Shown: positions 28,686 to 38,175, numbered from the stretch's first letter. The stretch is DNA of 64,000 nucleotides from Subsaximicrobium wynnwilliamsii (GCF_007997225.1 NZ_VORM01000009.1:1-64000); one strand, 5' to 3'. Program-made: numbers and translations. Notes: generated by a model from the letters alone, not told the origin.

Positions 28686-29112
28686 GCGCGAGCGTCCCGC
28701 TCGTGACAGTCTGAGCAGGAACGAAAAACCATAGCAGCAGAAACAAGAGGCTTGCACCAGTAAAAAAAGCATGAGTAGAAACTACAAATCGCAGATCCCA
28801 ACCGCAGCATACTTTATAAGTTTTAGTCACAGCTTGCTATTTTTCATTATGGCATTCATGCATTCGCTTCGCTTAGGTGCAACGATGTATTGCTTAGATA
28901 TTATTTAACTCGAGAAGTTTGTTTTCAATGTTTTAGAAGAGCGCATAAGCTATTGAAGAGCGGAAAGGGGAATGAAATTTTTTGCCAATTGATTATACCA
29001 AAGATGAAACCTAACTGAATATAGATCATAAGGGACTGCACGTAGGCATTTAGGAATTATGAGAAAAACAGGAGACGACATTATCTTGTGGGCAGGAGCG
29101 AGACGCTCGCGC
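28686..29112 (+). repeat. REP-bounded repeat element, copy 2 (427 bp)
   Basis: Same orientation and internal sequence as copy 1. The left end is identical to copy 1 (GCGCGAGCGTCCCGCTCGTG); the right end is CAGGAGCGAGACGCTCGCGC, with two changes from the perfect complement. It truncates the cyclase-like pseudogene to its left. Confidence 0.85.
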
Positions 29113-30032
29113 TTGTGGGGGCACAAATATATGCCGTAATAGGTTAGTTAACAGATACCTGTATTAAAAACGGTCAAAACATTTTGGGTGCTTCTAAAAC
29201 TATTGCTATATAAAGGCAGAATAGTTACCTTATTTGTTCTATTAAGCATCAAAACGATTAGTGTGGTAGGCTCTGAAGTAGCAATTTCAAATAAAATGGT
29301 ACGTTCAACGTTCACATTTACAATGCTATTCAAATCCATAAATCAGACTATAATAAGTTCAAAATTATTTCATTTATTAGGAAAGATTACTGAAAAAATT
29401 TAACGTTTTCGAGTAAAATATTACCTTATAAACAACAATTTCGCATTACATTTTTTATAAATCTGCCTTTTTAGACTGAAAAAAAATACTACATATTCTT
29501 TCATGCTCAATCTTAAAAGTTAAAGAAAACAAAATTGGAATCGGAATTCTAGAATTGTACCACATTTTTAACAAGATGTTTGACTTCTAAAAACAAGATA
29601 AAATCCACTTTTTACATCGTAAGAACCCAAGGAACTAAATTGGTCTTAGCATAAATTATATTTATATGTAACATAATAATTATAAATAATAATATAAGCA
29701 ATATATCTTATAACTTTAAAAAAAGAAGTTCCTTGAAATATTAAAATGACTAAAAGGTAAATAGATATTCCAAATGGAGCAGATCGACCATTATTCTTGA
29801 AATATATGACGTAAACCATTCCAAAACTTATTAAAAATTTAGATAAATAGTAAGTTGCTTGGCAAAACTACTGATTTTAAAAAATAATGTATATAGGCAT
29901 AAAACCATAAGTAATTCGATTTTAAAGAATAAGCGTTTGTTTCGAATTCATACCATGAATAATTCCCTGTTATCTATTAGTCCATCTTAGAGTAAATTAA
30001 GACGCTAACTTTTAAACTAAAATAAATTTGCG
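29113..30032. other. Long AT-rich non-coding region
   Basis: 920 bases with only short overlapping frames on both strands (around 29148-29403), none with recognisable similarity. Strongly AT-rich in 29430-30020. Nothing here could be identified as an RNA gene, repeat or decayed protein, although remnants of a lost gene are possible. Confidence 0.4.
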
Positions 30033-30812
30033 ATGAAAAATAATTTTTTTCTTTTAACGGGTGTATTGATATTGTTTTCTAATTGTGCCGTAATAAGACC
30101 TGGGGAGGCCGGCGTTAAACAAACTTTGGGTAAATTTTCAGATAAGGTTATCACCCAAGGTACTGTGGTTTATAATCCCTTTATAAGTAAAGTTTTAAAA
30201 GAATCAACACAAACCAATAATATAAATTTAGTAATGTCTTTACCAAGTAAAGAAGGTTTGAGTGTTGATGCAGAAATCTCAATTTTGTATCGTTTAGAGC
30301 AGAATAAAATTCCTTCTGTGTTAAGAAATTTAGGACAGGATTACGAAGATATCATAACGAGTGTGTTTAGATCTGCTTCTTCCGATGTTTGCGCTAAATT
30401 TTTCGCAAAAGACATGCACTCCGGTATGCGTGCCGACATAGAACGGGAAATAAAGCTTAAAATGGACGAAAATCTTGAAAAGCAAGCGGACGGCATTGAA
30501 CTTATCTCCGTATTGATGAAGCGAATTCGACTGCCATTGGGATTATCTAATTCTATAGAACAAAGGCTACAAGCCGAACAAGATGCCATGCGAATGGAAT
30601 TTGTAATACAACAGGCAAAACTAGAGGCAGAAAGAAAAATTATTGATGCAGAAGGAGAACGAGATGCTCAGATAATTTTAGCTACGGGGCTTACTCCAGA
30701 TATTATTAAAATCAAAAGTATAGATGCCTTCAATAAATTATCAATTTCGCCAAATAGTAAGATTATCATCACCGACGGGAAAACGCCGATGTTGATCAAT
30801 GCAAACGAATAA
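30033..30812 (+). CDS. SPFH/Band 7 domain lipoprotein, tandem copy A
   Basis: A 259-residue prohibitin-like protein. The signal ends in a lipobox (FSNC, Cys18), then IRPGEAGVKQTLGKF opens the SPFH/Band 7 domain, which continues to about residue 180. A helical region rich in charged residues (QAEQDAMRMEFVIQQAKLEA, about 180-215) follows, as in stomatin/prohibitin scaffolds. Such proteins form membrane-bound rings or microdomains. Lipoprotein rather than transmembrane anchoring implies an extracytoplasmic face. A near-identical copy follows 167 bases downstream. Confidence 0.85.
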   Translation: MKNNFFLLTGVLILFSNCAVIRPGEAGVKQTLGKFSDKVITQGTVVYNPFISKVLKESTQTNNINLVMSLPSKEGLSVDAEISILYRLEQNKIPSVLRNLGQDYEDIITSVFRSASSDVCAKFFAKDMHSGMRADIEREIKLKMDENLEKQADGIELISVLMKRIRLPLGLSNSIEQRLQAEQDAMRMEFVIQQAKLEAERKIIDAEGERDAQIILATGLTPDIIKIKSIDAFNKLSISPNSKIIITDGKTPMLINANE

Positions 30813-30979
30813 AACGAGAGAACTAAGTTATAACTGAAAAAGCTAGATATGTTTAAATTCAATATGAGATGACAAAAGCTCGTTTCTTATTCAATTAATT
30901 GTCATCCTAGTTTCAGCTTTAAGCTGCTTTAAAACAATAAAAAAAGTAAACAAAAATATAAACCATAAATAATAATGCT

Positions 30980-31759
30980 ATGAAAACTAAATTTTTACTC
31001 TTGACAGCAATATTGCTACTATTTTCTAATTGTGCTGTAATTAGACCAGGGGAGGCTGGTGTAAAACAGACATTAGGTAAATTTTCGGATGACGTAATCA
31101 CAGAGGGCACGGTCATTTATAACCCTTTTATCAGTAAAATTATAAAAGAATCAACACAGACCAATAATATAAAACTGGTTTTGAGTTTACCTAGTAAAGA
31201 AGGTTTGAGTGTGGATTCCGAGATTTCTATTTTGTACCGTTTGGAGCAAAACAAAATCCCTTCTGTTTTAGAGAATTTAGGACAGGAATATGAAGATATC
31301 ATTACCAGTGTATTTAGATCTGCCTCTTCTGACGTTTGTGCTAAATTTTACGCAAAGGATATGCACTCTGGGATGCGATCAACCATAGAAGAAGAAATTA
31401 AAATTAAAATGGAAGAAAATCTTTTAAAGCAAGCAGAAGGTATTGAGCTTATTGCCGTTTTAATGAAAAGTATCCGACTTCCAAGAGGTTTAGCTAATTC
31501 TATTGAGGAAAAACTACAAGCCGAACAAGATGCCATGCGTATGGAATTTGTTATACAGCAAGCCAAACTAGAAGCCGAGAGAAAAATTATAGATGCCGAA
31601 GGAGAACGAGATGCTCAAATTATTCTGGCTACAGGACTTACTCCAGAAATCATTAAAATTAAAAGTATAGATGCCTTTAATAGATTATCTGCATCGCCAA
31701 ATAGTAAAATTATCATCACCGACGGTAAAACGCCCATGTTGATTAATCCAAACGAATAA
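30980..31759 (+). CDS. SPFH/Band 7 domain lipoprotein, tandem copy B
   Basis: A 259-residue paralogue of the preceding gene: equal length, no gaps, and about 34 differing residues when aligned by eye (roughly 87% identity). It has the same lipobox (Cys18), SPFH domain and C-terminal helix. Most changes are conservative, and the helix and C-terminal ITDGKTPMLIN are unchanged, so both copies appear to be under selection. They may form hetero-oligomers. A strong terminator lies downstream. Confidence 0.85.
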   Translation: MKTKFLLLTAILLLFSNCAVIRPGEAGVKQTLGKFSDDVITEGTVIYNPFISKIIKESTQTNNIKLVLSLPSKEGLSVDSEISILYRLEQNKIPSVLENLGQEYEDIITSVFRSASSDVCAKFYAKDMHSGMRSTIEEEIKIKMEENLLKQAEGIELIAVLMKSIRLPRGLANSIEEKLQAEQDAMRMEFVIQQAKLEAERKIIDAEGERDAQIILATGLTPEIIKIKSIDAFNRLSASPNSKIIITDGKTPMLINPNE

Positions 31760-32081
31760 ATCTTGGAGCATCTTGTGGAGTAGAATGCTAAAGGTACTGC
31801 CTCCGGTTTGACCCAGCTGCCCTTAATATTTGTAACCTTAATGGTTTAGAAGCCACTTCAATTAAAATTGGAGTCGGCTTCTTTTTATTTAATAAAGTTT
31901 TCTAGATTTATACACCCCAGATAGAATACCAGTGCAAATTAATAACCAGGCTCTATGCCCCACTTTTTTATTGCCACAACTTTATGAAAACAATGTTTTT
32001 ATATATTCTTGAAAGGTTCTAGCAGCTATAAGCATGCCTTAAAACCACAAAAGTTTAGGCAAAGCTTCTTATGCCCTGCTA
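31760..32081. other. Spacer with terminator upstream of repeat copy 3
   Basis: 322 bases without a gene. It carries the terminator at 31849-31890; the remainder up to the repeat element is AT-rich and unassigned. Confidence 0.5.
31849..31890 (+). terminator. Rho-independent terminator after the Band 7 pair
   Basis: The arm GAAGCCACTTCAATT pairs with AATTGGAGTCGGCTTC (two non-Watson-Crick positions), followed by CTTTTTATTT. It lies about 90 bases after the stop of copy B. Confidence 0.8.
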
Positions 32082-32508
32082 TCGCGAGCGTCCCGCTCTT
32101 GACCGTCTGAGTAAGAACGAATAATTATAGCAGCACAAACAAGAGGCTTGCACTAGTAAAAAAAACACGAGTTAAAACTACAAATCTCAGATCCCAACCG
32201 CAGCATACTTTATGAGTTTTAGTCACAGCTTGCTATTTTTCATTATGGCATACATGCATTCGCTTCTCTAATGTGCAACGATGTATTGCTTAGATATTAT
32301 TTAACTCGAGAAGTTTATTTCAATGTTTTAGAAGAGCGCATAAGCTATTGAAGAACTCAAAAAGGCATGAAAATTTTTGCCTATTGTTTTATGCCAAAGG
32401 TAAAACCTAACTGAATATAGATCATCAGGGACTGCATGTAGGCATTAAGGAATTATGAGAAAAAAAGGAGAAGACATTATCTTGTGGGCACGAGCGAGAC
32501 GCTTGCAC
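32082..32508 (+). repeat. REP-bounded repeat element, copy 3 (427 bp)
   Basis: Same orientation as copies 1 and 2, but more diverged at both ends: left TCGCGAGCGTCCCGCTCTTG, right CACGAGCGAGACGCTTGCAC. The interior remains clearly alignable with copy 2. It lies between the Band 7 pair and the 3' end of the minus-strand Mo-enzyme operon. Confidence 0.8.
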
Positions 32509-32630
32509 TAGGTGGGGAGCTCTCTTGATTTTGGAAGTCATAACCCTCAATAGACACAAACCATGCAACAACTTTAGAACATATTTTTTGCGGTTTTTGA
32601 GGCGTTGTAACAGTGCAACTACTGGAATAT

Positions 32631-34868
32631 TTATAGCAATTGATCAAAATGAATAGGGAATTTATTCACGCGTTTTCCTGTAGCATGATAAATCGCATTC
32701 GCAATGGCAGGTGCCATGGAAGCCAATCCAATTTCGCCAACACCCTTGCTGCCCAACTCGTTTATAATATCATCTTTTTCATCGACAAATATCACATCCA
32801 ATTCATGAATATCTGCGTGAACAGGAATATGATATTCGCCTAAATCGGTGTTCATATATTTACCTAAATTGTGATCCATTAAGGTTTCCTCCCGTAAAGC
32901 TTTACTAATTCCCCAAATCATTCCGCCTAAAATCTGACTGCGTGCTGTTTTCGGATTAATAATTTTTCCAGCAGCTACAGCAGTTACTGCACGGGTTACG
33001 TTTACGATCCCCAATTGTTCATCTACCTCAACTTCTACAAAAGCTGCACTATGCGCTGCACGTGTATACTGTTTCAATTTCAACACATTCGGAATATTGT
33101 TTTTTGAAGCCTTGATTTTTTTTCCATCATTATCGGCTATAATCTCTTTAAATGTTACAAAATTGCTTTTGTCTTGTTTTAAGTGCATGGAACCATCTTC
33201 AAAAACGACATCTTCCAGAGCTACCGAATTAAAAGTGGAGTTGTTCATCTTTTTGGCTTTCTTAAAGATTTTCTTTTTGAGGGATTCGCAAGCAGCTTTT
33301 ACCGCCGACCCTACAACGCCGGTTGTATATGAACCACCTTGAATTGGTGACAATGGCATGTTGCTGTCGCCATATTCAAAAGTAACATCATCAATGTGAA
33401 TGCCTAATGAATCTGCAGCAATCTGTGTCATTACAGTCAATGTTCCAGTACCAATATCGGTCACAGCACTTTTCACTTTCAATTTTCCTTTTTTGTTGAT
33501 GCTGGCTTTTGCTTTTGCAGGAAGCGCGATAACATCCCAGATTCCAGAACTCATGCCAGTTCCTACCAAACGGTTGCCTCGTCTTGTGGTTCGAGGTTCA
33601 GATTTTCTGTTTGCCCAACCAAATTTCTCTGCACCTTGGAGATAACATTGTTTTAATTCTTTGCTCGAAAACGGTTTGTTTGCACTCACATCTCGTTCAG
33701 CATAATTGAGCAAACGCAATTCCATTGGGTCGACTTTCAATATATAAGACAGTGCATCCATTGTGGCTTCGATGGCATGCAATCCTGTGCTTCCGCCTGG
33801 TGCGCGCATATCCATTGGTGAAAAAACATCTAATGGCACTAATTTGTAATCCAATAAGGTGTTTTTGGCAGGATAGAGCATATTGGCCCAATTCACGACC
33901 ACTTCGGTGTAATCCTCATGTTGTGATGTTTCGGCGATTGCAGTGTGGTTGATTGCTGTAACAGTACCGTCAGCAGTAGCCCCAAATCTTGTTTTCTGAA
34001 TGGTTTGTGGTCGATGTCCGAACGTGAACATCTGCGCTCTATCCATCGTAACACGTACATTCCTTTTGAGTTCCAACGATGCCATGACGCAAAGAAACAG
34101 TTGGTATTGAGGTCTTAAGCCAGAACCAAATGCGCCACCAACAAAAGGTGATAGAATGCGCACGTCTTTATAATGAAGTCCGAAAACATTGGCTATATAA
34201 ATTTGGCAATTACTCGTTCCCTGGGTTTTGTCGTAAACCGTCAATTTGCCATCACCCTCGTAAACGGTGGTTGTAGTGAAAAGCTCTAAGGGATTATGGT
34301 GCTCAGTGCCATGGATAAACTCACCGGCGTATTGTACATCAGCATCGTTATAGGCTTTCTCAAAATCGCCATTCGCACTTGGTGGCAAAGGTTTTATAAA
34401 GGTTGCTATTCCCTTTTTGGGGTCACGAGCGTCGTCTAAATGCGCTGCCAATTCTGTTTCAAACGGTTCTTCATCATAGGTGACTTTAATTAGAGTTGCA
34501 GCATAACGTGCAGTTTCGAAAGTTTCTGCAACAACAAGTGCAATGGGCTGGCCATTATACAAAATTTGGTCATTATAGAAAGGTTTAAAGGGCGTTCCTG
34601 GTGGCGCATCCATATCGGCATACATGATGTCGAACCAAGGAAGTTTTGTACGATTGTTATGAGAAAATATAGCGACGACTCCAGATAAAGCATGGGCTGC
34701 ACTTTCATCTATTTCTAAAATCTTTCCTTTGGTAATTGTGCTATTTACAATATACCCTTGCAGCAAACCTGGCACGTCATATTCGCCTGCATATTTTGCT
34801 GCTCCAGTGACCTTGAGATGACCTTCGAGCCTGTTTACAGATTTACCTATTTGTTTTGATATTTTCAT
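32631..34868 (-). CDS. paoC: PaoC-type molybdopterin-binding subunit (xanthine dehydrogenase family)
   Basis: A 745-residue large subunit of a three-subunit aldehyde oxidoreductase. After the N-terminal ald_Xan_dh hammerhead domain (about 15-125), the Mo-binding halves contain GGAFGSGLRP, MRAPGGSTGLHAIE and, near the C-terminus, KGVGEIGLASMAPAIANAI, whose Glu is the base expected to activate the Mo-bound water. No signal peptide. It is last in a paoA-paoB-paoC-order minus-strand operon, 7 bases after the FAD subunit. The likely reaction is oxidation of aldehydes or a heterocycle; the substrate is unknown. Confidence 0.93.
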   Translation of the reverse strand: MKISKQIGKSVNRLEGHLKVTGAAKYAGEYDVPGLLQGYIVNSTITKGKILEIDESAAHALSGVVAIFSHNNRTKLPWFDIMYADMDAPPGTPFKPFYNDQILYNGQPIALVVAETFETARYAATLIKVTYDEEPFETELAAHLDDARDPKKGIATFIKPLPPSANGDFEKAYNDADVQYAGEFIHGTEHHNPLELFTTTTVYEGDGKLTVYDKTQGTSNCQIYIANVFGLHYKDVRILSPFVGGAFGSGLRPQYQLFLCVMASLELKRNVRVTMDRAQMFTFGHRPQTIQKTRFGATADGTVTAINHTAIAETSQHEDYTEVVVNWANMLYPAKNTLLDYKLVPLDVFSPMDMRAPGGSTGLHAIEATMDALSYILKVDPMELRLLNYAERDVSANKPFSSKELKQCYLQGAEKFGWANRKSEPRTTRRGNRLVGTGMSSGIWDVIALPAKAKASINKKGKLKVKSAVTDIGTGTLTVMTQIAADSLGIHIDDVTFEYGDSNMPLSPIQGGSYTTGVVGSAVKAACESLKKKIFKKAKKMNNSTFNSVALEDVVFEDGSMHLKQDKSNFVTFKEIIADNDGKKIKASKNNIPNVLKLKQYTRAAHSAAFVEVEVDEQLGIVNVTRAVTAVAAGKIINPKTARSQILGGMIWGISKALREETLMDHNLGKYMNTDLGEYHIPVHADIHELDVIFVDEKDDIINELGSKGVGEIGLASMAPAIANAIYHATGKRVNKFPIHFDQLL

Positions 34869-34875
34869 AAGCTGT

Positions 34876-35895
34876 TTATAATGAAGGTTGCGCTCCTGGC
34901 CTTTGTGATTCTGGATCTAAGGCCATGATGCAGTTACGTACAATTGCTCGTTTTGAAAGTTCGATTTTGAAATCATTTTTGCCAAAACCTTTGGCGCCTT
35001 TTAAAATCATGTTGGCTGCTGAGGCAAAATTTTCTTCGGTCGGTGATTTGTCAACTAAAAATTCTTCTGCTGCTACTACTCGCCATGGTTTGTGAGCAAT
35101 TCCGCCTAAGGCAATTCGGATTTTAGTGATTTTATTATTTTCTAATACCATTCCTGTTGCTACACTTACGAGTGCAAATGCATAGGAATTTCTATCGCGA
35201 AGTTTTAGGTAAGAATAATTTTCAGCAAAACCTTCTGAAGGTAAACTTATGCCGGTAATCAATTCGTTTTCTTTTAAATTATTGTCCAATTCTGGTGTGT
35301 CGCCAGGGAGTCTGTGGAAATTTGAAAACTCAATTTCACGTTCTCCATCAGGACTTTTTACATGTACAACCGCTTCAAGTGCAGCCAAGGCGATGCACAT
35401 ATCTGAAGGAAATACGGCAATACAGTCTTCGCTTGTTCCAAGGATGGCGTGTATTCGATTGAGACCGTTTTTTGCCGGACAACCGGAACCAGGATTTCGC
35501 TTATTGCAAGGCGAAGAGGCATCATAAAAATAATAACAGCGTGTGCGTTGTAAAAGATTTCCACCATTGCTTGCACTATTTCGAATTTGAGCTGAAGCGC
35601 CTGCCAATATTGCTTTGGATAATAATGGATAACGCTCTTCAACTAGTTTATGATAAGCTGTGTCTGAATTTGTCGCCAATGCTCCCAAAAACAGCCCGCC
35701 ATGATCATCTTCCTTGATAGCTTTGTAGTCGTTGAGGCCATTGATATCCACCAATGTTTTTGGATGCGCTAGATTGTACTTCCATAAATCGATAAGATTT
35801 GTGCCGCCTGCAATAAAGTTTGCTGCATTGTTTTTCGAGATTTTATTTAAGGCATCGTTGGGATTTGAAACTTTTTGATATGTAAAATTATTCAT
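34876..35895 (-). CDS. paoB: PaoB-type FAD-binding subunit
   Basis: A 339-residue FAD-binding subunit of the CO dehydrogenase/xanthine dehydrogenase medium-subunit family. FAD motifs AGGTNLIDLWKY (residues about 31-42) and SASNGGNLLQRTRC are present. It carries the cysteine-bearing insertion RCYYFYDASSPCNKRNPGSGC that in E. coli PaoB holds an extra [4Fe-4S] cluster, which separates it from ordinary xanthine dehydrogenase subunits. It overlaps the Fe-S subunit gene by 8 bases. It passes electrons from the [2Fe-2S] centres to FAD and on to an acceptor. Confidence 0.92.
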   Translation of the reverse strand: MNNFTYQKVSNPNDALNKISKNNAANFIAGGTNLIDLWKYNLAHPKTLVDINGLNDYKAIKEDDHGGLFLGALATNSDTAYHKLVEERYPLLSKAILAGASAQIRNSASNGGNLLQRTRCYYFYDASSPCNKRNPGSGCPAKNGLNRIHAILGTSEDCIAVFPSDMCIALAALEAVVHVKSPDGEREIEFSNFHRLPGDTPELDNNLKENELITGISLPSEGFAENYSYLKLRDRNSYAFALVSVATGMVLENNKITKIRIALGGIAHKPWRVVAAEEFLVDKSPTEENFASAANMILKGAKGFGKNDFKIELSKRAIVRNCIMALDPESQRPGAQPSL

Positions 35896-36406
35896 TGCGC
35901 TTGTCTTTAAATTCCATTATTGCATCAATTATATTGGTGTTCGCGCCACATCTGCAAAGATTACCGCTCATTTGTTCTTTAACTTCATCACGTGTATCGG
36001 CCTTGCCTTCTTCAAGCATTGCGATGGCACTACAAATTTGTCCGGGTGTGCAATATCCGCATTGAAAAGCGTCGTGCTCAATAAAGGCTGTTTGCAGTGG
36101 ATGCAACACTTCGCCATTTGCGATGCCTTCGATGGTTGTGATTTCTGAACCATCCTTCATGACTGCTAGCGTAAGACAGCTCAAAATTCTTTTGCCATCA
36201 CAGATAACAGTACAAGCTCCGCATTGTCCATGGTCACAACCTTTTTTAGTGCCGGTCAGTTTTCCGTGGTCACGAATGGCATCCAATAGGCTTACCCAAG
36301 GCATGACGTGTAGGTGTAATGTGGTTTTGTTGATGTGCAGTTGAACTTTTGTAGCGTTGGAATTGCTGCTGAAATTTGCTGTATTAGAGCTGTTTTTATC
36401 GTGCAT
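35888..36406 (-). CDS. paoA: PaoA-type [2Fe-2S] subunit, no export signal
   Basis: A 172-residue small subunit with both expected [2Fe-2S] sites: the plant-ferredoxin type (GCDHGQCGACTVICDGK...C) and the C-terminal helical type (CGYCTPGQIC...CRCG). The N-terminus is a polar Asn/Ser-rich stretch (residues 1-20) without twin arginines or a hydrophobic segment, unlike the paralogue at 37318. The complete enzyme therefore appears cytoplasmic. First gene of its operon. Confidence 0.92.
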   Translation of the reverse strand: MHDKNSSNTANFSSNSNATKVQLHINKTTLHLHVMPWVSLLDAIRDHGKLTGTKKGCDHGQCGACTVICDGKRILSCLTLAVMKDGSEITTIEGIANGEVLHPLQTAFIEHDAFQCGYCTPGQICSAIAMLEEGKADTRDEVKEQMSGNLCRCGANTNIIDAIMEFKDKRNE

Positions 36407-36700
36407 GGTTTAGGTCATATTTCTAGTTGGACACTACTGATTAGTTCTGAATACCAATTTCGTTTCCTAGGCACTCAGCAATAGGATTCTTGAAAATAGA
36501 ATATTATTCTGAATTTCCTTTTGTAAATGGTATTATGAGTTAAAAAAATTGCTGTTACAGTTAAAATAGTGGCACTTATATGAATATGGATAATTATGTG
36601 TTTTTAATTCTTATGAAGAAAGTGCTCAATCAATTGTTAGATGCCATGAGTAAAATTAACTGCTGAAACCATTTTAAAGTTACAGCTATCGGCAAATAAT

Positions 36701-36922
36701 TCAGGGGCATTCGGGAAATTCTTCGGAAGCTATTTTTGATAAATTGTAAATGTCAGTCAGATTTGGATTGTATGCCATTCCATAACGCATTTTTTTGCTT
36801 TTTTCGAGACTTGAAGTAGGATTGAACTGATCAAGCAATACTTCTGAATGATCTGAAATATGTTTCAAACAATTGATAGCAGTTCCACCGGAATGAATGA
36901 GTGTCAAACCTTGATTTCCCAT
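36701..36922 (-). CDS. Small ORF or gene remnant, not recognised (73 aa)
   Basis: Encodes 73 residues (GNQGLTLIHSGGTAINCLKH near the start, MRYGMAYNPNLTDIYNLSK near the end) with a composition that looks protein-like, but matching no family known to the annotator. It may be the tail of a decayed gene in the divergent spacer. Low confidence that it is expressed. Confidence 0.25.
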   Translation of the reverse strand: MGNQGLTLIHSGGTAINCLKHISDHSEVLLDQFNPTSSLEKSKKMRYGMAYNPNLTDIYNLSKIASEEFPECP

Positions 36923-37128
36923 TCACTTGCAATTCGAAAATGCGATAGAGACAAGCATTCATCATGTAGGTTTTTGAAAATCAGAAAACTAAAATATGGC
37001 GCTCATATTTTAATAAGCGCCCTCATTTGGCAGTAGAATTTACACTTTTGAAATTCTCAATATTAAAATTTGTTCGGTTTTGGGTTAAAATATTATTTTT
37101 TCGAGTTAACAACGTAAAGTCATAAGTA

Positions 37129-37136
37129 TAAATTTG
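37129..37136 (+). promoter_or_regulatory. Candidate -7 promoter element for the Tat-exported PaoABC operon
   Basis: TAAATTTG is a perfect match to the Bacteroidota consensus TAnnTTTG, 181 bases upstream of the first gene. A clear -33 TTG was not found at the right spacing. Confidence 0.35.
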
Positions 37137-37317
37137 CTTTAGAAGCTAAAGCAAGCACTATAAAGCCCTCCTATTGATTGCATTATGCTTTTTAAGTTCA
37201 CAGTTTTTAAGATATAAATATTAATCAAATTCGATGCCTCAATAGAAATACAAGTAGCGTCTTTTTGGACATTATGTATTAGGTCAAGAGCTGTTTGAAA
37301 TAACTAACATTATTTTT

Positions 37318-38118
37318 ATGAAAGAAGACGACAAATTTAAAGAAGAGGTCAATTTAGACAAGCTGAGTGATGACGAGAATATCATCCTCGATGCGATGGG
37401 GCTGAACGGAAGTAACCGTAGAAAATTTTTAAAACAGGTTTCTATGTTTAGTTTAGGATTATACGCATCCTCTATTTTTACTTCTGAAATATTCGCCGAT
37501 ACTATGAAAGACTTACCAGAAAACGCCCGAGTTTTATTAAACGAGGTCATGGTTAATCTTAGGGTTAACAAAGTCGTAAAACCAATCACTATAGATTCGA
37601 GAACTAGTTTGCTTGATGCCTTAAGAGAAAGACTGGCTCTCACTGGTACGAAAAAAGGATGTGATCATGGCCAATGTGGCGCATGTACTGTAATTATAGA
37701 CGGAAAACGCAATCTTTCTTGCCTTACTTTGGCAGCTACCTGTGAAGGAAAAGAGATCACAACGGTAGAAGGGCTCGCTAATAATGGAGAAATGCATCCC
37801 ATGCAGCAGGCATTTTTAAAACACGATGGTTTTCAATGTGGTTATTGTACACCCGGACAGATCTGTTCTTCGGTAGCGCTCTTAGAGGAAGCTAAAAATG
37901 GAGAAGCCAGTTATGTGACTGAAGATTTGAAGACCATTAAATCTGGTTTGACGCTTTCCGAAGAAGAAATACGGGAACGCATGTCTGGAAATATTTGTCG
38001 ATGCGGTGCCTACAATAATATTGTACAGGCCTTTAAAGAAGTGCATACCGGAAATGAGGAGATGCCAACTTGGGAATTTGCCACACAAGAGCAAATGGAT
38101 AATGCCAAGAATGCTTAG
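37318..38118 (+). CDS. paoA: PaoA-type [2Fe-2S] subunit with Tat signal
   Basis: A 266-residue small subunit. Residues about 30-62 form a twin-arginine signal (SNRRKFLKQ followed by a hydrophobic stretch ending near FAD), preceded by an unusually long acidic N-terminal extension. Two [2Fe-2S] sites follow (GCDHGQCGACTVIIDGK...C and CGYCTPGQIC...CRCG). The insert between the last two Cys pairs is longer than in the minus-strand copy. The Tat signal indicates that the folded enzyme works in the periplasm, as for E. coli PaoABC. Confidence 0.92.
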   Translation: MKEDDKFKEEVNLDKLSDDENIILDAMGLNGSNRRKFLKQVSMFSLGLYASSIFTSEIFADTMKDLPENARVLLNEVMVNLRVNKVVKPITIDSRTSLLDALRERLALTGTKKGCDHGQCGACTVIIDGKRNLSCLTLAATCEGKEITTVEGLANNGEMHPMQQAFLKHDGFQCGYCTPGQICSSVALLEEAKNGEASYVTEDLKTIKSGLTLSEEEIRERMSGNICRCGAYNNIVQAFKEVHTGNEEMPTWEFATQEQMDNAKNA

Positions 38119-38175
38119 AGGAGCTTAGGTTTTTCTAATTTGAAATACTATTAAAGATTTTAAAATTCAACCAAA

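Larger units (their letters stand above)
36407..37317. other. Divergent intergenic region between the two PaoABC operons
   Basis: 911 AT-rich bases between divergent operons. They contain one unassigned minus-strand frame (36701-36922) and a perfect TAnnTTTG element (37129-37136) for the plus-strand operon, leaving a leader of roughly 175 bases. No repeat or RNA gene was recognised. Confidence 0.5.

Noticed and set aside
29148-29403. Overlapping short frames on both strands
   Set aside because: Neither has recognisable similarity, a signal, or a supporting neighbour; they look like chance frames in AT-rich DNA.
24298-32508. CRISPR array made of the three repeats
   Set aside because: Units are over 400 bases, about 3-4 kb apart and separated by genes, which is not CRISPR architecture.
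37137-37317. Cofactor-sensing riboswitch upstream of paoA
   Set aside because: No match to a known molybdenum-cofactor RNA fold could be recognised by eye; only a long leader can be stated.
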